Positions 6,448 to 7,215 of a stretch of DNA of 7,215 nucleotides are shown piece by piece. Location: assembly GCA_021737445.1 (NCBI GenBank), contig JAIPDY010000167.1:1-7215 (forward strand), given 5' to 3'. The notes below the pieces were generated by a model that ran no database searches, was not told the DNA's origin, and was given only the letters and a program-made list of their open reading frames with translations. The stretch's first letter is position 1, and each line of letters begins with the position of its first letter. The translations under genes were made by a program, and so were the position numbers. This stretch comes from Desulfotignum sp. (GTDB lineage Bacteria > Desulfobacterota > Desulfobacteria > Desulfobacterales > Desulfobacteraceae).

Positions 6448-6476
6448 ACCATATCCAAAATATGACCGGTTTTCAA
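6448..6476 (-). promoter_or_regulatory. Probable sigma-70 promoter of cydA
   Basis: Read on the - strand, TTGAAA (6471-6476) is followed after exactly 17 bases by TATGGT (6448-6453). This matches the -35 consensus at 5 of 6 bases and the -10 at 4 of 6. Transcription would start near 6441, giving a leader of about 97 bases before the cydA ATG. An inverted repeat TTGAAAAC/GTTTTCAA (6434-6441 and 6469-6476) brackets the -10 and includes the -35, so the promoter may be occluded by a bound regulator. Confidence 0.45.
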
Positions 6477-6524
6477 GTGTGTTTGCAAAGGAAACCTCTT
6501 TGTCAGCATGCCGCCCCCGGTGGT

Positions 6525-6534
6525 GGGGGGGGGG
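6525..6534. repeat. Run of ten G upstream of cydA
   Basis: Ten consecutive G lie about 50 bp upstream of the proposed -35. GCCCCC at 6513-6518 can pair with part of the run and the following C (to 6535), making a GC-rich hairpin, and AGCA/TGCT extend it imperfectly (6505-6539). Runs of this length are prone to slippage in replication and to sequencing error. Confidence 0.75.
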
Positions 6535-6554
6535 CTGCTTCCGATACCTGGATA

Positions 6555-6564
6555 GCCAAATATT
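6555..6564. repeat. GCCAAATATT repeat, distal copy
   Basis: This is an exact second copy of the 10-mer at 6424-6433, 131 bases away in the same orientation. It lies just before the 6576-6624 hairpin region. Confidence 0.4.
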
Positions 6565-6575
6565 GTTGGGCCAAG

Positions 6576-6624
6576 TGTCTCATTGAACAGGTTTTGAGAC
6601 ATAGTTGTTTCAGAATTGTTCAAT
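6576..6624 (+). promoter_or_regulatory. Long imperfect hairpin with a competing pairing
   Basis: Bases 6582-6601 and 6606-6624 fold into a stem of 19 pairs with one bulged base (6590) and a TAGT loop. The outer ATTGAACA/TGTTCAAT arms are perfect, and the inner TGAGACA/TGTTTCA arms have one G-T pair. TGTCTCA at 6576-6582 is the perfect complement of the same TGAGACA (6595-6601), so a second, exclusive hairpin is possible. The three wobble pairs are G-T on the + strand and would be C-A mismatches on the - strand, so the fold suits a + strand transcript better. It may be a small RNA, a leader switch or a decayed palindromic element; function unknown. Confidence 0.45.
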
Positions 6625-6641
6625 TTGCTGGGCAAGGATGT

Positions 6642-6694
6642 GGGTCTGGTGGAAAAATGGATTAGAACCCATCCGGATTCATGAAGGGTCTGGT
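6642..6694. repeat. 9-bp direct repeat GGGTCTGGT
   Basis: GGGTCTGGT occurs at 6642-6650 and 6686-6694, 44 bases apart start to start (close to four helical turns). The second copy overlaps a small hairpin, GTCTG/CAGAC (6688-6703). It could be a pair of regulator sites or chance. Confidence 0.3.
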
Positions 6695-6703
6695 ATAACA
6701 GAC

Positions 6704-6737
6704 AACACCCCGGGCACAAAAATTGCGCCGGGGTGTT
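6704..6737 (-). terminator. Terminator hairpin of the cytochrome b gene
   Basis: AACACCCCGG (6704-6713) and CCGGGGTGTT (6728-6737) pair perfectly around a 14-base loop. It lies 26 bases past the stop of the - strand cytochrome b gene, the right place for a terminator. On the - strand the stem is followed by GTCTGTTAT, only a moderate T-tract. It separates that unit from the cydA promoter region. Confidence 0.7.
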
Positions 6738-6763
6738 GAATATCGGTAAGAAGCTGGACCGGA

Positions 6764-7215
6764 TCAGGCTTTTCTGGTGGCCTTGGTTTCCCACTCCTCG
6801 ATTTTTGTGGTGTCATAGATCTCTTCCCAGCCGGTGATCATGCCTTTGATGTGGCTGAAAAGTGAATGGCCCGTGGTGGTCATGTACACATGGATGATCA
6901 GAAAGTTCACCAGCAAAAATGCAGCCAATGTATGGATGACGGCAACAGGGGCAAGCGGCATGCCGGGCAGGCTGTTGTACAGGTAGTACAAAAGGCCTGT
7001 GACCATCTGCAACGGCAAAAGCATGGCGGAGATGCCCAGGTAGGCCAGCCGCTGCAGGGGGTTGTGTTTTGCGCCCGGTGTTTTCTGCACCGGGTGGTTC
7101 TGGCCGTGAAAAATACCCCAGGCATAGTAAAGGGCCACGTCGAACAGTTTCCGGGTCGTGGGGATATACTGCTTCCATTCACCCGTGATGATCAGCCAGA
7201 AGGCAAAAAAAGCAA
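6764..7215 (-). CDS. Di-haem cytochrome b membrane subunit (5' part outside window)
   Basis: The last 149 residues of a cytochrome b/b6-type membrane subunit are visible; the frame is open to the window edge, so the GTG at 7138 is internal. The visible part starts in a hydrophobic segment (AFFAFWLIITGEWKQY), passes a loop with IFHGQNHP, and has two further membrane helices, LGISAMLLPLQMVTGLLYYL and VAVIHTLAAFLLVNFLIIHV. Two histidines in the last helix are 14 residues apart (HTLAAFLLVNFLIIH), the spacing of the haem b ligands H155 and H169 in E. coli FdnI. The C-terminus (TTGHSLFSHIKGMITGWEE) resembles thiosulfate-reductase or tetrathionate-linked cytochrome b anchors. Such subunits pass electrons between the quinone pool and a periplasmic or membrane-bound redox enzyme. 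The partner should lie further right, outside the window. It ends 420 bp before cydA and has its own terminator. Confidence 0.82.
   Translation of the reverse strand, partial: AFFAFWLIITGEWKQYIPTTRKLFDVALYYAWGIFHGQNHPVQKTPGAKHNPLQRLAYLGISAMLLPLQMVTGLLYYLYNSLPGMPLAPVAVIHTLAAFLLVNFLIIHVYMTTTGHSLFSHIKGMITGWEEIYDTTKIEEWETKATRKA

Larger units (their letters stand above)
6345..6763. other. Gene-free upstream region of cydA
   Basis: This 419-bp stretch holds no gene I can support. From left to right it contains the cydA ribosome-binding site and leader, a probable cydA promoter, repeated GCCAAATATT elements, a run of ten G, a long imperfect hairpin with an alternative pairing, a 9-bp direct repeat, and the terminator of the cytochrome b gene. 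Open frames through it cross these structures and show no family likeness. Confidence 0.6.

Noticed and set aside
6344..6586. 80-codon + strand frame divergent from cydA
   Set aside because: It starts on the complement of the cydA start codon, runs through the cydA promoter and G run, and has no recognisable domain or ribosome-binding site.
6345..6640. FNR or CRP site upstream of cydA
   Set aside because: No TTGAT-N4-ATCAA or TGTGA-N6-TCACA palindrome with acceptable match; only isolated half-sites such as TGTGA at 6361.
6366..6794. 142-codon open frame on the - strand across the cydA upstream region
   Set aside because: It runs through the terminator hairpin, the imperfect hairpin and the G run, overlaps the end of the cytochrome b gene, shows no family motif and has a residue mix typical of chance frames.

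Overview
The window looks like chromosomal DNA of an anaerobic Desulfobacterota bacterium, most likely a sulfate reducer of the Desulfobacteraceae (Desulfotignum/Desulfobacter-like). This is inferred from moderate GC content, a PAS/coiled-coil/LuxR-HTH regulator of a style common there, a TRAP-type binding protein next to a PaaK-like CoA ligase, and a cytochrome bd oxidase beside a rubredoxin. No species can be named from the sequence alone.

Left part (1-3665, + strand). It opens inside the 3' part of a PAS-domain regulator with a C-terminal LuxR-type helix-turn-helix. A perfect 17-bp inverted repeat begins in its stop codon. After about 150 bp comes a tight gene set: a secreted TRAP (DctP-family) substrate-binding protein, a PaaK-like acyl/aryl-CoA ligase whose ATG overlaps the previous stop (ATGA), and a small helical protein of unknown function. 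The order suggests capture of a carboxylic (perhaps aromatic) acid and its activation to a CoA thioester. No DctQ/DctM permease is in the window. A strong GC hairpin (3725-3757) ends the block and separates it from convergent genes.

Middle part (3771-6344, - strand). Read right to left it holds cydA, cydB and a 52-residue rubredoxin gene. CydA and CydB form the membrane quinol oxidase cytochrome bd, which reduces O2 to water. The haem and quinol residues of CydA can be located, and its Q-loop is the short type. Rubredoxin lies 58 bp beyond cydB with its own ribosome-binding site. The group reads as an oxygen-defence or microaerobic respiration operon in an anaerobe.

Upstream of cydA (6345-6763) is a gene-free stretch of about 420 bp rich in structure: a plausible sigma-70 promoter, a 10-bp repeat with a third partial copy, a run of ten G, a long imperfect hairpin with a competing alternative pairing, and a terminator hairpin. 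Beyond it, on the - strand and cut by the window edge, is the C-terminal part of a di-haem cytochrome b membrane subunit (FdnI / thiosulfate reductase cytochrome b-like). It belongs to a separate transcription unit that ends at that terminator.

No tRNA, rRNA, CRISPR array, insertion sequence or phage gene was seen. The least explained parts are the cydA upstream region, the hairpin pair after the regulator, the permease-less binding protein/ligase pair, and the small gene 3456-3665.
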